The notes: generated by a model from the sequence alone, not told the origin. 64,000 bases of DNA from an uncultured Fretibacterium sp. (GCA_946186205.1 CAMHMH010000002.1:248001-312000), one strand, 5' to 3'. Counted from the first letter of the stretch, positions 26,358 through 35,717 are shown. Program-made: numbers and translations.

Positions 26358-27528
26358 CCCTATGGCACGCGCTGAGAATCGTTACGGGGTTGTTTGCCTT
26401 CATCATAGTGAGTGAGGGAGCGAGAGTCTTTGATGATGATGCTGACACCTGAACGGCCTCGAAACTCTCATACCCTTTCAGCGTCGTATAAGCCTCAGTG
26501 AGAGTCTCAAGAGTCACGCAGGCAATAACGACACGCACAGGGTGAGTCATGGCCGATATATGATGCAATAATCCAGACAGCTCGCCGCCAGCCCCGCCGA
26601 TGAAGATATGAGTCGGAGTCGGCAGTTCGTCAATCACATCAAGAGCGCGTTTGTTGTGGATTGTTACATTGTGAAGGTGAAACTTTGCGGCATTCCGTGA
26701 AATTAATTTTGCTGCTGACGGGTTGAAGTCGACCGCGTGAATTTCTGCTGACGGAAAAATATTGCCCGCGTTTACGCTTATGCTTCCTGAGCCCGCGCCG
26801 ATGTCCCAAAGAACAGAGTCATTGCCCATCTCAAGCCGGGACATTATCACCGAACGGACTGACTCATTTGTCATGACGATACGAGGCTCGCGGAGAAAAT
26901 CTTTGTCCCTCAGCAATAACCTTTCAGGCGTAAAAGGACTCACGTTGCGTATGAGTATGATTGAAAGCTCCGGGAAATCAAAGCCCGCGAAACTCTGAGG
27001 ACTCCCGCTGAATATATGCTCATCATTCCCCCCTAGGCACGAGCCTATGAACACTTCAAGGCCGTCAATGCACGATAACTTTTCGCAAGCCCAGGACGGA
27101 GAAATATTTTTGTCGCAGAATAATACGGTGATTCGATTCCGTTCTACAGTGTTGAGGAATTTTCCCGGTGAAAGACTCCGGCCATGTCCTGAAAGTATTG
27201 CTGCGTTGTTCCATGTCTCGCAAGCATGAGCGCATATCGCCTGAAGAGAGCTTATGCCGGGAATGACCCTGATGTTCTCATTGGGATAACGCTTCTTTAT
27301 GACAGGCAAGAGGCTGAAGACTCCCGGGTCGCCTGAAACGAGGATTAATATTTTCCCGGACTCGTTCTCAAGCTGAGAGAAATTTTTGACGGGGATAACC
27401 TTTTTGCCGATGGGAATCATGTCAGCAAACCTTGAGTCAGCAATTACAACATCAGCATCATTAACCGCGTTCATCACTTCCGAAGTAACATCACCGAGTC
27501 CCGCGCCAGCAATGACAATCTCACGCAT
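26353..27528 (-). CDS. cbiET: Cobalt-precorrin-7 C5-methyltransferase / precorrin-6B C15-methyltransferase (CbiE-CbiT fusion)
   Basis: Start taken at ATG 27528 (MREIVIAGAGLG), which overlaps the cbiD stop by eight bases; a longer frame to 27561 lies inside cbiD. Residues 1-190 form a tetrapyrrole methylase (IAGAGLGDVT, SGDPGVFSL). Residues 195-390 form a CbiT-type Rossmann methyltransferase, with DIGAGSGSISVNAG as SAM motif. The fusion methylates corrin positions C5 and C15 and decarboxylates the acetate side chain in cobamide synthesis. It is the last gene of the his-cbi run. Confidence 0.92.
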   Translation of the reverse strand: MREIVIAGAGLGDVTSEVMNAVNDADVVIADSRFADMIPIGKKVIPVKNFSQLENESGKILILVSGDPGVFSLLPVIKKRYPNENIRVIPGISSLQAICAHACETWNNAAILSGHGRSLSPGKFLNTVERNRITVLFCDKNISPSWACEKLSCIDGLEVFIGSCLGGNDEHIFSGSPQSFAGFDFPELSIILIRNVSPFTPERLLLRDKDFLREPRIVMTNESVRSVIMSRLEMGNDSVLWDIGAGSGSISVNAGNIFPSAEIHAVDFNPSAAKLISRNAAKFHLHNVTIHNKRALDVIDELPTPTHIFIGGAGGELSGLLHHISAMTHPVRVVIACVTLETLTEAYTTLKGYESFEAVQVSASSSKTLAPSLTMMKANNPVTILSACHRV

Positions 27529-28585
27529 GATACGCGCCCAATATATTACCGTCTGAATCAATGAATACCGCGCTGATCTTCATGGCCTTGCTGACTCTCT
27601 CCTCACACTTGAATGAAATGACACGCGCAATATTATTCCACACGTTTGCGAATCCTTCAGCCGTTATGATGTTGATTGCCTCGTTCGTAGTGTTGCTGTT
27701 GTAGATTCGGTGAATGAGACTCTGACCTGCTCCCATCAACGCGAGGTGAGCGCAAAGAGACTCTAATCTTCCGTCGGCGACTCTGCTGTGAGTGATGAAA
27801 TTTCCTGCTGAGACTTTGAGGAGCTTACCGGGATGCCCGCATATTATCGCGTGTGTGAAACCTAACTTTGCTGACTCGTCTAAGACATGGCCGGGGTAAT
27901 TTCCGCACTGTATAACGTTCCTGCCATGAATGCCGAATATCCTGCGGGTAAATTTCTCTCCTGTTCCTGCAAACGCAATGAAGATTTCACGGTGTCCGAG
28001 AGAATGTATCATGCTCAACTCCAACGTGAGAGAGTCAATTAACGCCTGCTCATTCATGGGCTTGACGACTCCTGTTGTGCCTAATATCGATATGCCTCCG
28101 ATGATTCCGAGTCTGGGGTTGAAAGTCTTTCGTGCTAATTCCTCGCCATGTGGTACGGATATGATTACGCGGATTGATTCTCGTGGGATGACTTCACGAA
28201 CAGCACGTTTAATCATTTCGCGGGGTATAGGGTTGATTGCGGGCTCGCCGGGAGGAACTTTGAGTCCCGGAAGCGTAACGACTCCGACTCCTTTACCGGC
28301 CATGAAGACAATATCATTTTCACCGCCAATGATTTCGACTCTCGCCAGTATTTTCGCGCCGTCCGTAATGTCTGACCTGTCATCGCCTGAGTCTTTCACA
28401 ACGCAGAAGCAATCCCCTTCACGTGAAACATCAAGGTGAAATTCGAGTCCTTCAAGGTTTCGTACTGTTACGGATTGGGGAGTCCTTCCTGAGATGAGAT
28501 ATATTGCGGAGGCTTTAGCGGCTGCCGCGGCGCATGTGCCTGTAGTTACGCCAGCCCGTAGAGTATCGCGTTGACGATCGCACAA
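27521..28585 (-). CDS. cbiD: Cobalt-precorrin-5B C1-methyltransferase CbiD
   Basis: A 354-residue protein with the CbiD signature near its start (LRAGVTTGTCAAAAAKA) and the central GTTGVVKPMNEQA. CbiD methylates C1 and triggers ring contraction chemistry in the anaerobic, cobalt-early pathway. Its TTG start lies inside cbiC, with a 40-base overlap. No other start before the signature is available. The presence of CbiD, CbiG and CbiF marks the anaerobic branch. Confidence 0.95.
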   Translation of the reverse strand: MCDRQRDTLRAGVTTGTCAAAAAKASAIYLISGRTPQSVTVRNLEGLEFHLDVSREGDCFCVVKDSGDDRSDITDGAKILARVEIIGGENDIVFMAGKGVGVVTLPGLKVPPGEPAINPIPREMIKRAVREVIPRESIRVIISVPHGEELARKTFNPRLGIIGGISILGTTGVVKPMNEQALIDSLTLELSMIHSLGHREIFIAFAGTGEKFTRRIFGIHGRNVIQCGNYPGHVLDESAKLGFTHAIICGHPGKLLKVSAGNFITHSRVADGRLESLCAHLALMGAGQSLIHRIYNSNTTNEAINIITAEGFANVWNNIARVISFKCEERVSKAMKISAVFIDSDGNILGAYHA

Positions 28586-29151
28586 GCTACAGTAGTCCCG
28601 CCCTTATTGCCGTGAGAAATTATGCGTGGAATGTCGCTGAGGGAGTCGAGCATTCTTTTTGACTCGATGACGTTGACGAAACCAACAGGGACTCCGATAA
28701 CGAGTGCGGGATTTGCGAGTCCTTCACGGATTAATTCACACAGGCGTATTAATGCTGTGGGAGCGTTGCCGATCGCGTATATTGCTGACGGGTATTCACT
28801 CACAGAACGTTCAATGCTCACTATTGCGCGGGTAATGTTGCGGGCGTTTGCTTCTGAGATTGTCTCTTTGTCCGAAACATGACACACTATCTTAACGCCG
28901 TAACGTTTTGAGATGCCTGACGCTAACATCAACGTGTCTGTGATTATGGGAGTGTGATTGAGTATTGCTTCACGGGCGAGGGGTATTGCGTTCGGTGAAA
29001 ATGTGAGATTGTGAAGGAAGTCGAAATCGGCCGTCGCATGAATGATTCGCTTAATGACTGGCAGATTTTCCGGGAGAATGTCAGAGTCATTTATAGCCTC
29101 CTGTATTATTCTCATGCTTTCACGTTCTATTTCATTGGGCTGAAGTATCAT
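28546..29151 (-). CDS. cbiC: Precorrin-8X methylmutase CbiC
   Basis: The 201-residue enzyme moves the methyl group from C11 to C12 to give cobyrinate/hydrogenobyrinate. Marks are HATADFDF near 49, the substrate pocket AIGNAPTAL, VIGVPVGFVNVIESK and SHGNKGGTTVA. The start overlaps the end of the upstream PIN toxin gene by 20 bases, so the foreign-looking toxin is stitched directly to this gene. The catalytic His of the family lies in the HATAD segment. Confidence 0.95.
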   Translation of the reverse strand: MILQPNEIERESMRIIQEAINDSDILPENLPVIKRIIHATADFDFLHNLTFSPNAIPLAREAILNHTPIITDTLMLASGISKRYGVKIVCHVSDKETISEANARNITRAIVSIERSVSEYPSAIYAIGNAPTALIRLCELIREGLANPALVIGVPVGFVNVIESKRMLDSLSDIPRIISHGNKGGTTVACAIVNAILYGLA

Positions 29152-29551
29152 TGTTTATTATCCTCATCATTTCAGAAGGAGACACCGTAAAATCAACATC
29201 AGGAAAATGCTTCATGTTGCCTGTAACCAAGTACGTATTTTCCTGCGCTGAGGCAGTCTCATAAAATATCAGGTCGTCCATGTCAGGCAGAATTTTCCCT
29301 GTAACAACTGGCATAATTTCAAGCCCGCACGCTTTTATTGCCTCCAAAAAGTTGCGTATTGTTTCATCATTCAGGTGGAATTTATCGCGGTGCAGCACTT
29401 CATCATACTCTGCTAATATTTCGTCATTGTACAGAAGAATAATCATGCCTTCAAAAACTGCCCGGATAATTTGTACTGTCGCAGAGTCATAATTTTTTGC
29501 CAGCAGTGAAGACACAATCACATTAGTATCAATCACTGCGTAACAAGGCAT
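29132..29551 (-). CDS. PIN-domain toxin of a type II toxin-antitoxin pair
   Basis: A 139-residue PIN ribonuclease of the COG1569 type. Acidic active-site residues are visible in AVIDTNVIVSSLL (Asp), a mid-chain Glu in NDEILAEYDE and DMDDLIFYETA (Asp pair). Such toxins cut RNA when freed from their antitoxin. Its start overlaps the antitoxin end by 19 bases and its end overlaps cbiC. The pair lies between cbiG and cbiC, an unusual place. Confidence 0.85.
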   Translation of the reverse strand: MPCYAVIDTNVIVSSLLAKNYDSATVQIIRAVFEGMIILLYNDEILAEYDEVLHRDKFHLNDETIRNFLEAIKACGLEIMPVVTGKILPDMDDLIFYETASAQENTYLVTGNMKHFPDVDFTVSPSEMMRIINNDTSAQ

Positions 29552-29772
29552 TTCTTCATTCTCTTTTCTTCTCTGGCTGCTTTTATTTCGGCGTTGATTT
29601 CTTCCAGCGACATTTCATGGACATCACTCGCCTGTTCGCGCAATTCATTAAACAAAGCAAGTGCTTTTTCGCGCATACGCAGTTCATCAACATCATTCTC
29701 ATTTTCCACTGCTAAGATTTCAGACACTCCTGTAAATGCTTTCTGAGCCTTACGAATTACCGTTGTATTCAT
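29533..29772 (-). CDS. Antitoxin partner of the PIN toxin
   Basis: A 79-residue protein (MNTTVIRKAQKAFTGV) with start at ATG 29772, preceded by GAGGAGTGAATATC. It is acidic and helical, with a likely DNA-binding N-terminal part and a C-terminal helix (SLEEINAEIKAAREEKR) of the sort that covers a PIN active site. The start lies 23 bases inside the end of cbiG. Assigned by position, size and charge; no definite family recognised. Confidence 0.7.
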   Translation of the reverse strand: MNTTVIRKAQKAFTGVSEILAVENENDVDELRMREKALALFNELREQASDVHEMSLEEINAEIKAAREEKRMKKCLVTQ

Positions 29773-30709
29773 GATATTCACTCCTCGCAAGCGCAAATGT
29801 TATCCCATTATACACAGTCTTGCTACGTAACAGCACGCCCCCTTCACCAGCGCACAGAACGCACGAACGCTCGCAAACGTTATCAGTGCCAGTGAAATGT
29901 CTGACTCTCTCGGAGGCCGTAAAACTTCCCTTCAGCGTATTAAGCTCATCAGCCGCAAACGTAACAAGAGGGATATTATGACTCTCCGCAAAAATCTTCA
30001 TGGCCGGCTCATCTCTCTTTATGTCAATCGTAGCGAGTGCCTTCAGACTCATAACGCTGACTCCCGCGCCTTTCAGGAAATCCATTGCTGACGACTCGAA
30101 ATCTTCCGGGCTGACTCCCCTTTTGCACCCCGCGCCGAGAACAAGCACACGGGGACGGAGCATTAACGTTATGGGAAAAGGAACGGGAATATTCTCATAC
30201 GTTACAGCGACTCCAACGGGATAACCTTCAAGCAATGAGCCTGATACACTCTTGACGGCTCCGGGATTCTCAATCGCGCAGTCATTCTTCACAGCCCATT
30301 CGTCAACAGCAACAAGATTATTCACGTCAGTAGCAGTTGTAATTACCGGGACAGCGTGAAGGAAGGCAGCAATTTTCCTCGCAAGGTCATTCGCACCGCC
30401 CACGTGCCCGGACAATAACGGAACAACGAACCGCCCGGACTCATCAATCACAACGACAGCAGGATCATTCATCTTGTCTTTCACATGAGGAGCTACTGCA
30501 CGCACAGCAATCCCGCACGCACTCACAAATATTAACGCGCTTGCTTCACGAAACATTTTCCCGGCCCATTCGCTTAACGGAGAGTCAATGACATTAACAC
30601 CATCACGCGAAAATCTCTGAGGAGCAAACACGCGCCCTTCAAGAAATCCTGCGAGCCTCAGCGCGAGATTAACGCCCCTATGTGTGAAGGCTGCTATTGC
30701 GGTATTCAT
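29750..30709 (-). CDS. cbiG: Cobalt-precorrin-5A hydrolase CbiG
   Basis: Start chosen at ATG 30709 (MNTAIAAFTHRG), typical of CbiG, rather than the 17-codon longer frame. It opens the delta-lactone of cobalt-precorrin-5A and releases acetaldehyde. Marks are ALIFVSACGIAVRAVAPHV, PLLSGHVGGANDLA and the C-terminal GCKRGVSPEDFE followed by TIDIKRDEPA. The three-part length is normal. It overlaps cbiF upstream by 32 bases and the antitoxin downstream by 23 bases. Confidence 0.94.
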   Translation of the reverse strand: MNTAIAAFTHRGVNLALRLAGFLEGRVFAPQRFSRDGVNVIDSPLSEWAGKMFREASALIFVSACGIAVRAVAPHVKDKMNDPAVVVIDESGRFVVPLLSGHVGGANDLARKIAAFLHAVPVITTATDVNNLVAVDEWAVKNDCAIENPGAVKSVSGSLLEGYPVGVAVTYENIPVPFPITLMLRPRVLVLGAGCKRGVSPEDFESSAMDFLKGAGVSVMSLKALATIDIKRDEPAMKIFAESHNIPLVTFAADELNTLKGSFTASERVRHFTGTDNVCERSCVLCAGEGGVLLRSKTVYNGITFALARSEYHEYNGNS

Positions 30710-31439
30710 GGGAAAAATTTTTGTCGTAAAGTTTTGACTGTGAGTCGGTGTTGTCGTCAAGGAAATTTCCTGCGAGGATTATTGCTGACTTAGTGATTCC
30801 CTTTGCGAGTCCCGGAAGTGTAGCGAGAGTCCCGCGTATTATTCTCTCATCAGGCCATGAAGCCCGGCAAACGACAGCCGCAGGGGTATCAGCCTCATAG
30901 CCTCCCGCAATAAGTTCAGCGCAGACACTCTCAATCATTCCCGCTGACAAGAACACAGCGATTGATGAACGATGACACGCAAGAGAGATCAGCCCTTCAG
31001 CTTTTGGGACTGGAGTCCTTCCTTCATGACGAGTGATGATTAGAGTCTGAGTCCCGCCGGGAATCATGTACTCCGTTTCAAGCGCAGACGATGCCGCAAA
31101 CAATGAGCTTACACCCGGCACAACCTCGAAAGGAATCCCCTTAGCCCGCAATATGTTCATCTGTTCGCGTACTGCTCCGAATATGGCCGGGTCTCCCGAA
31201 TGCAGCCTGACAGTAACAAGCCCGGACTCATGGCCGGATATGAGGCAGTCTGAAATTTCTTCAAGAGTCATTGATGAGCTGTCGAAAACCTCGCACCCTT
31301 CACGCGCATATTCAGCAACAATTTCATGATTGACGAGCGAACCTGCGTAAACGATTCTTTCTGCCTTCCTGAGAATGTCAGCTCCTCTTACTGTGATAAG
31401 GTCAGAAGCTCCCGGCCCGGCTCCGATGAAGTAAATCAT
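30678..31439 (-). CDS. cbiF: Cobalt-precorrin-4 C11-methyltransferase CbiF
   Basis: SAM-dependent tetrapyrrole methylase. [20 protein letters not shown] holds the GAGPG motif, RLHSGDPAIFGAV the SGDP motif, and VPGVSSLFAAS, TEYMIPGGTQTLIITR and AVVCRASWPDE are characteristic of CbiF/CobM. The start ATG 31439 shares ATGA with the stop of hisK, so histidine and cobamide genes are translationally linked here. The C-terminal 25 residues (after LAGNFLDD) are an extension overlapping cbiG. Confidence 0.94.
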   Translation of the reverse strand: MIYFIGAGPGASDLITVRGADILRKAERIVYAGSLVNHEIVAEYAREGCEVFDSSSMTLEEISDCLISGHESGLVTVRLHSGDPAIFGAVREQMNILRAKGIPFEVVPGVSSLFAASSALETEYMIPGGTQTLIITRHEGRTPVPKAEGLISLACHRSSIAVFLSAGMIESVCAELIAGGYEADTPAAVVCRASWPDERIIRGTLATLPGLAKGITKSAIILAGNFLDDNTDSQSKLYDKNFSHEYRNSSLHT

Positions 31440-32230
31440 TGCTCCTGCGGAGAACATAATGTAACGACTCGGAGTCCCAATGACCGCGCAAGCTCTTCAC
31501 ATTCGGAGAACATATACATGAGTGTTGCTTTGCTGTGTGAATCGCTTGAGAGTATCACTCTTCCATTGTGGGAGGCTATGTACTTGAGGATTCTTGCTGA
31601 CGGGTACGGAGTCTTTCGCCAGCCCCGTGATATTGCGCCTGTGTTAATCTCGAAAGGCTTCCCGGTCTCAAGCAGCGAGTCTAGTGCGTCATTGCAGGCC
31701 GAAACATAGCGCGAGTTGTCCTCGTCAAAAAATTTCCCGCCCTCGTTGAATTTCGTTATCAAGTCAAAATGCCCAATAATGTCAGCGTTCGTTTTGTTGA
31801 TGACATCAGCCACAAGTGAAAAATATTCCTCAGCGACTTTATACGGGTCATCGTTGAAGCGGTGAATCAAGTCCGCAAAAATTTCCGGCGTATGGTCAAC
31901 CGAAATATATTCACCGTCAGCAATAACATAATGCACCGAGCCAATGACGTAATCATATCCCGCTGTCGTCATGTCTGAGTAATAATCCTGCTCCGTTCCG
32001 CAGAGTATTTCTATTTGGCCGTGATATTTTTCTTTGAGCCGGTTTATTTCGGCCATGTATATTTGAGTCCCGTCAAGACTCATGCAAGGCTCAGTATCAA
32101 ACGCCGTGAAGGAATGCCCGGAGAAACCAAGCCGAGTCATTCCGCGCTTTATTGCCTCCTGTATTATGTCTTCGGGTGAGTCTTTTCCGTCGCAAAAATT
32201 TGTGTGCACGTGGAAATCTTCAAGTATCAT
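31436..32230 (-). CDS. hisK: Histidinol-phosphatase, PHP family
   Basis: This 264-residue PHP phosphoesterase removes phosphate from histidinol phosphate. Metal-binding motifs are [12 protein letters not shown] at the N-terminus, [25 protein letters not shown] and LSSDSH near the end. Its place between hisIE and cbiF, with 4-base overlaps on both sides, supports a histidine function rather than another PHP activity. Confidence 0.9.
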   Translation of the reverse strand: MILEDFHVHTNFCDGKDSPEDIIQEAIKRGMTRLGFSGHSFTAFDTEPCMSLDGTQIYMAEINRLKEKYHGQIEILCGTEQDYYSDMTTAGYDYVIGSVHYVIADGEYISVDHTPEIFADLIHRFNDDPYKVAEEYFSLVADVINKTNADIIGHFDLITKFNEGGKFFDEDNSRYVSACNDALDSLLETGKPFEINTGAISRGWRKTPYPSARILKYIASHNGRVILSSDSHSKATLMYMFSECEELARSLGLRVVTLCSPQEQ

Positions 32231-32880
32231 GATGTCATTTTCTCTTGCTTAATCTTTTTGTCGATTACGTGCCGTGAAGCAAGCTCCTTGATTATGTCCT
32301 TTATGTCAATGTTCATTTCGGCCATGAGGACAAGCAGGTGATATATCAAGTCTGAGATTTCGTAGATTGCTTCTTTGCGGTCATTCTTTGCTGCGATTAT
32401 TACCTCTGAGCTTTCCTCGCCGATTTTCTTCAGTATCTTGTCGAGGCCCTTCTCAAACAAGTATGACGTGTAAGAGCCTTCTGTCTTTTCGGACTTCCTC
32501 CCTTTGATGAGTTCCATTAGTCCGCAGACGGTAAATTTTTCGTGAGCTTCATTTTCTCGCGGCATAAGATCATCAACGAAGCACGAGTCATTACCCAAAT
32601 GGCACGCGGGGCCGTCGGGTTTCACGTACACGAGAAGCGTATCACGGTCGCAGTCTGCTACGATTTCGCGTATGTGCATGTAGTTTCCGCTCGTCTCACC
32701 TTTCAGCCACAATTCTTTTCGTGAACGACTCCAGAAGCACGCGAGCTTTTTCTCAAGCGATATTCTGAGGCTCTCACGGTTCATATACGCAAGCATAAGC
32801 ACATCGCCGGAGTCATCGTCAGCCAAAACCGCCGGGATTAATCCGTCAGCGTTAAACTTCAATTCGTCAATGTCAACCAT
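32227..32880 (-). CDS. hisIE: Bifunctional phosphoribosyl-AMP cyclohydrolase / phosphoribosyl-ATP diphosphatase
   Basis: Residues 1-115 are HisI ([53 protein letters not shown] with zinc-binding Cys). Residues 118-215 are HisE ([44 protein letters not shown]). It carries out steps 2 and 3 of histidine synthesis. It is separated from hisF by only two bases. Confidence 0.95.
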   Translation of the reverse strand: MVDIDELKFNADGLIPAVLADDDSGDVLMLAYMNRESLRISLEKKLACFWSRSRKELWLKGETSGNYMHIREIVADCDRDTLLVYVKPDGPACHLGNDSCFVDDLMPRENEAHEKFTVCGLMELIKGRKSEKTEGSYTSYLFEKGLDKILKKIGEESSEVIIAAKNDRKEAIYEISDLIYHLLVLMAEMNIDIKDIIKELASRHVIDKKIKQEKMTS

Positions 32881-32882
32881 CG

Positions 32883-33641
32883 CTATAACCTCACAGGTAT
32901 ATTTTCATCGTGCAGTCTCTTCTTCAGGTCAGAAATTTTCACTTCACCGAAATGGAATATCGAGGCCGCAAGCCCGGCATCAACACCGGGAACTTCACGG
33001 AACAACCGCACAAAGTCATCAATACAGCCCGCACCGCCTGAAGCAATCACAGGTACATTTACGGCATCACACACAGCCCGTAACATCTCAATGTCGAATC
33101 CCTGCTTCACTCCGTCAGTGTCGATTGAGTTCAGGACGACTTCACCCGCGCCCGCGTCAACACACCGCCGTATCCAGCTCACAGCCTCTATGCCCGTATC
33201 ATCTCTGCCGCCCCTCGCGAAAACGTGAAACTCACCGTTGACCCTCTGAACGTCAGCAGAAATCACTACGCACTGTGAGCCGTATAACTTTGCCGCCTCC
33301 GGGATTAACGCAGGATTGTTTATCGCCCCGGTGTTCACGCTCACTTTGTCAGCTCCGCATGAGAGTACCCGCTCAAAGTCCGAGACCGCCGAAATCCCCC
33401 CGCCTACTGTGAGAGGGATAAATACATGACGCGCTGTTTCCTGCAAAATTTCTGTGAATATCTTGCGCCCGTCAGATGATGCCGTAATGTCGTAAAACAC
33501 AAGCTCATCTGCTCCATTGTCCGAATAATATTCAGCAAGCTCAACGGGTGAATTTACATCACTCAGCCAGCGGAAATTCACGCCCTTCACTACACGCCCG
33601 TCCTTAACGTCAAGACATGGGATTATTCGTTTCGTTATCAT
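32883..33641 (-). CDS. hisF: Imidazole glycerol phosphate synthase cyclase subunit
   Basis: A beta/alpha barrel of 252 residues. [15 protein letters not shown] holds the catalytic Asp near 11, and [11 protein letters not shown] the Asp near 130; phosphate loops are TVGGGI and ASGGAG. With HisH it makes imidazole glycerol phosphate and AICAR. The start overlaps hisA by four bases. Confidence 0.97.
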   Translation of the reverse strand: MITKRIIPCLDVKDGRVVKGVNFRWLSDVNSPVELAEYYSDNGADELVFYDITASSDGRKIFTEILQETARHVFIPLTVGGGISAVSDFERVLSCGADKVSVNTGAINNPALIPEAAKLYGSQCVVISADVQRVNGEFHVFARGGRDDTGIEAVSWIRRCVDAGAGEVVLNSIDTDGVKQGFDIEMLRAVCDAVNVPVIASGGAGCIDDFVRLFREVPGVDAGLAASIFHFGEVKISDLKKRLHDENIPVRL

Positions 33642-34351
33642 TCTTTCACCGCCCCGATTGCCTCAGAAATTTTCACCGCTCCCGTGTAATATGCCTTCCC
33701 GATTATCGCACCATAGAGACCGAGTCCCGCAAGAGTCTTCACGTCATCAAGTGTACTTACTCCGCCGGAAGCTATGATGTTCACGCTGAGAGTCCGAGAC
33801 AGTTCCGAGTAAAGCTCCGTGTTGATTCCCTTCATTGCTCCGTCCCTCGAAATGTCCGTGATGATTAGTGTTGCGACTCCGTCATCCTGCATTCGTCTGC
33901 TAAATGTCATTGCGTCAATCCCGGAGTCCTCAAGCCATCCTTTTACGGCGACTCGTCCTCCTCGTATATCAACGCCGACAGCTATCTTGTCCCCGAAATT
34001 TTTCACGGCCTCACGCGCAAAGCCTTCTTTTGTTGCTGACGTTCCCAATATTACGCGGTCAACTCCTGACTCAATATAGCGTCCTATTGATGACATGTCC
34101 CGGACTCCTCCGCCGATCTCGCACTTGATACCGCACGACTCTCGAATCCTCATAACCGTATCAATGTTGACAGGCCCGCCCGCTTTCGCTCCTTCAAGGT
34201 CAACGATATGAATCCATTCCGCGCCCTCTGACCTGAAAATCATTGCCGTGTTCACAGGGTCAGTGTCGTATATCGTCATGTCGCTGTAATCGCCCTGAAA
34301 GAGTCTCACTGCCTGGCCGCGAAATATATCGATTGCAGGAATGATTATCAT
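33638..34351 (-). CDS. hisA: ProFAR isomerase HisA
   Basis: A beta/alpha barrel of 237 residues. IIPAIDIFRGQAVRL holds the catalytic Asp near 8; GVDIRGGRVAVKGW and ITDISRDGAMKG hold the second Asp. Phosphate loops are EIGGGVR and ASGGVS. Lacks the PriA-type features, so a plain HisA is likely. It overlaps hisH by four bases. Confidence 0.96.
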   Translation of the reverse strand: MIIIPAIDIFRGQAVRLFQGDYSDMTIYDTDPVNTAMIFRSEGAEWIHIVDLEGAKAGGPVNIDTVMRIRESCGIKCEIGGGVRDMSSIGRYIESGVDRVILGTSATKEGFAREAVKNFGDKIAVGVDIRGGRVAVKGWLEDSGIDAMTFSRRMQDDGVATLIITDISRDGAMKGINTELYSELSRTLSVNIIASGGVSTLDDVKTLAGLGLYGAIIGKAYYTGAVKISEAIGAVKE

Positions 34352-34968
34352 GATTTCACCTCGCAGAACGAACGCAGAATATCAAGACCGACATTGCCGC
34401 TTTTCTCCGGGTGATACTGAACGCCGTAAACATTCTCTCTTTGCACTGACGCTGTGAGCGGGACTCCGTAATCTGTAGTTGCCGTTATGTATCTCTCATT
34501 ACAGAATGCCGCGTATGAATGCACAAAGTAAACGTAAGAATCTCTTTGCGTTCGTGAATATATTGCTGAAGGGTTCATGAAGGTCAATGAGTTCCATCCC
34601 ATCTGGGGAATTTTGAGACTTCCGGGAATGACATCGCGAATCGGTTTCACTTCTCCCGGAATGAGATTGAGTCCTTCATATTCTCCGAACTCGTAGCTTC
34701 TTGTGAAAAGTAATTGCATCCCTAAACATATTCCGAGAATGGGCTTGCCTCTCTGAGCCTCAGAGATTAAGACATCAGCGAGTCCCGAAGAGAATAATTT
34801 TTCAGCGGCATCACCGAACGCGCCGACTCCAGGCAAAATGATTCGCTCAGAATTTTTCAGGTCATCAGGATTTGAAGTGATTGTTACCTCATGGCCGATA
34901 GCGTTGAAGGAACACTCAAGCGAGAAGAGATTCCCAACGCCGTAATTTATTATTGCTGTCGTGAACAT
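34348..34968 (-). CDS. hisH: Imidazole glycerol phosphate synthase glutaminase subunit
   Basis: Class I glutamine amidotransferase of 206 residues. The nucleophile lies in GICLGMQLLF, the oxyanion region in PGVGAFGD, and the His-Glu of the triad in GVQYHPEKSG. It is the first gene of the run. The start ATG 34968 follows AAAGGATTCATTTTC; a TATATT-like -10 lies about 45 bases upstream on the minus strand. All twelve genes from here to 26353 are on one strand with overlaps or gaps of a few bases. Confidence 0.96.
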   Translation of the reverse strand: MFTTAIINYGVGNLFSLECSFNAIGHEVTITSNPDDLKNSERIILPGVGAFGDAAEKLFSSGLADVLISEAQRGKPILGICLGMQLLFTRSYEFGEYEGLNLIPGEVKPIRDVIPGSLKIPQMGWNSLTFMNPSAIYSRTQRDSYVYFVHSYAAFCNERYITATTDYGVPLTASVQRENVYGVQYHPEKSGNVGLDILRSFCEVKS

Positions 34969-35010
34969 GAAAATGAATCCTTTGCATGAATTTTTATGAC
35001 CGCAAATATA

Positions 35011-35613
35011 TCACAAAGCCTGAAATTTTTCGTAACTGTACGAGACCGCAAGCCCCTCTGAAAATATAACCTTGTCGCCTAACTCTTGAGGACTCATCAT
35101 CGCGCCCCGCAATAACGTCTCAAGCTCAAGAGTATTGACCGGGCTTCTATGCATTGCCGACATGTATTCATCACGTGAGATCTTCCGCCAGTCAATTCGA
35201 GTCATCATCTCGCGCTCTAATATTGCGTCAAGCCACAAACGCATTGCCCTTCCGTTACCTTCTCTGAACGGGTGAGCTATATTCATCTCTGTGTACTTTG
35301 CGAGGATGTCAGCAAAATTTTTCTGCGGCATGTCCGAGATCACCGGGAGTATCTTTTCGAGGAAGAGTGAATTTGCGAATCTGAATCCTCCCTTTGAGAT
35401 ATTGACCTTGCGAATCTCTCCTGCAAAAGTGAAAAGCCCTCCGAAGATTACGCCGTGAATCTTTCTGAGGCATTCCCACGTTCCTGCAGCACTCACGAAA
35501 CCCGGCCATGACTCCCAGACCTGACTCACTCGTTCAAGCGACACCCTGTCAGCCTCAGTCATAATGACTCCGTAATTGCTCTCTAATTCTTTTTCATAAA
35601 TGGGAAATTTCAT
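35011..35613 (-). CDS. Fic-domain protein (protein AMPylase), possible self-inhibited class III
   Basis: The 200-residue protein has the full Fic motif HPFREGNGRAMR at 114-125, with catalytic His114 and the preceding YTEMNIAHP helix. Fic enzymes transfer AMP or other phosphate groups to protein hydroxyls. At the C-terminus SYSYEK (191-196) resembles the (S/T)xxxE(G/N) inhibitory helix, which lies at the C-terminus in single-domain class III Fic proteins such as Neisseria NmFic; the last position here is Lys. The gene stands alone, with no antitoxin-like neighbour, which agrees with built-in inhibition. The target is unknown. Confidence 0.85.
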   Translation of the reverse strand: MKFPIYEKELESNYGVIMTEADRVSLERVSQVWESWPGFVSAAGTWECLRKIHGVIFGGLFTFAGEIRKVNISKGGFRFANSLFLEKILPVISDMPQKNFADILAKYTEMNIAHPFREGNGRAMRLWLDAILEREMMTRIDWRKISRDEYMSAMHRSPVNTLELETLLRGAMMSPQELGDKVIFSEGLAVSYSYEKFQAL

Positions 35614-35640
35614 CAGTCATTCCTCCTTTGCTCGCAAAAA

Positions 35641-35680
35641 AATTCCCCCGCAGGATTTGAGTCCTACAGGGGAAAATTCC
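35641..35680 (-). terminator. Terminator of the Ig-like surface protein gene
   Basis: TTCCCC-GCAGGA pairs with TCCTAC-AGGGGAA, a long hairpin with A/T flanks between the surface gene and fic. Confidence 0.8.
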
Positions 35681-35717
35681 TTCTGCCTTTTAGTGTTCTG
35701 TGTTCAAGCCTGAATGA

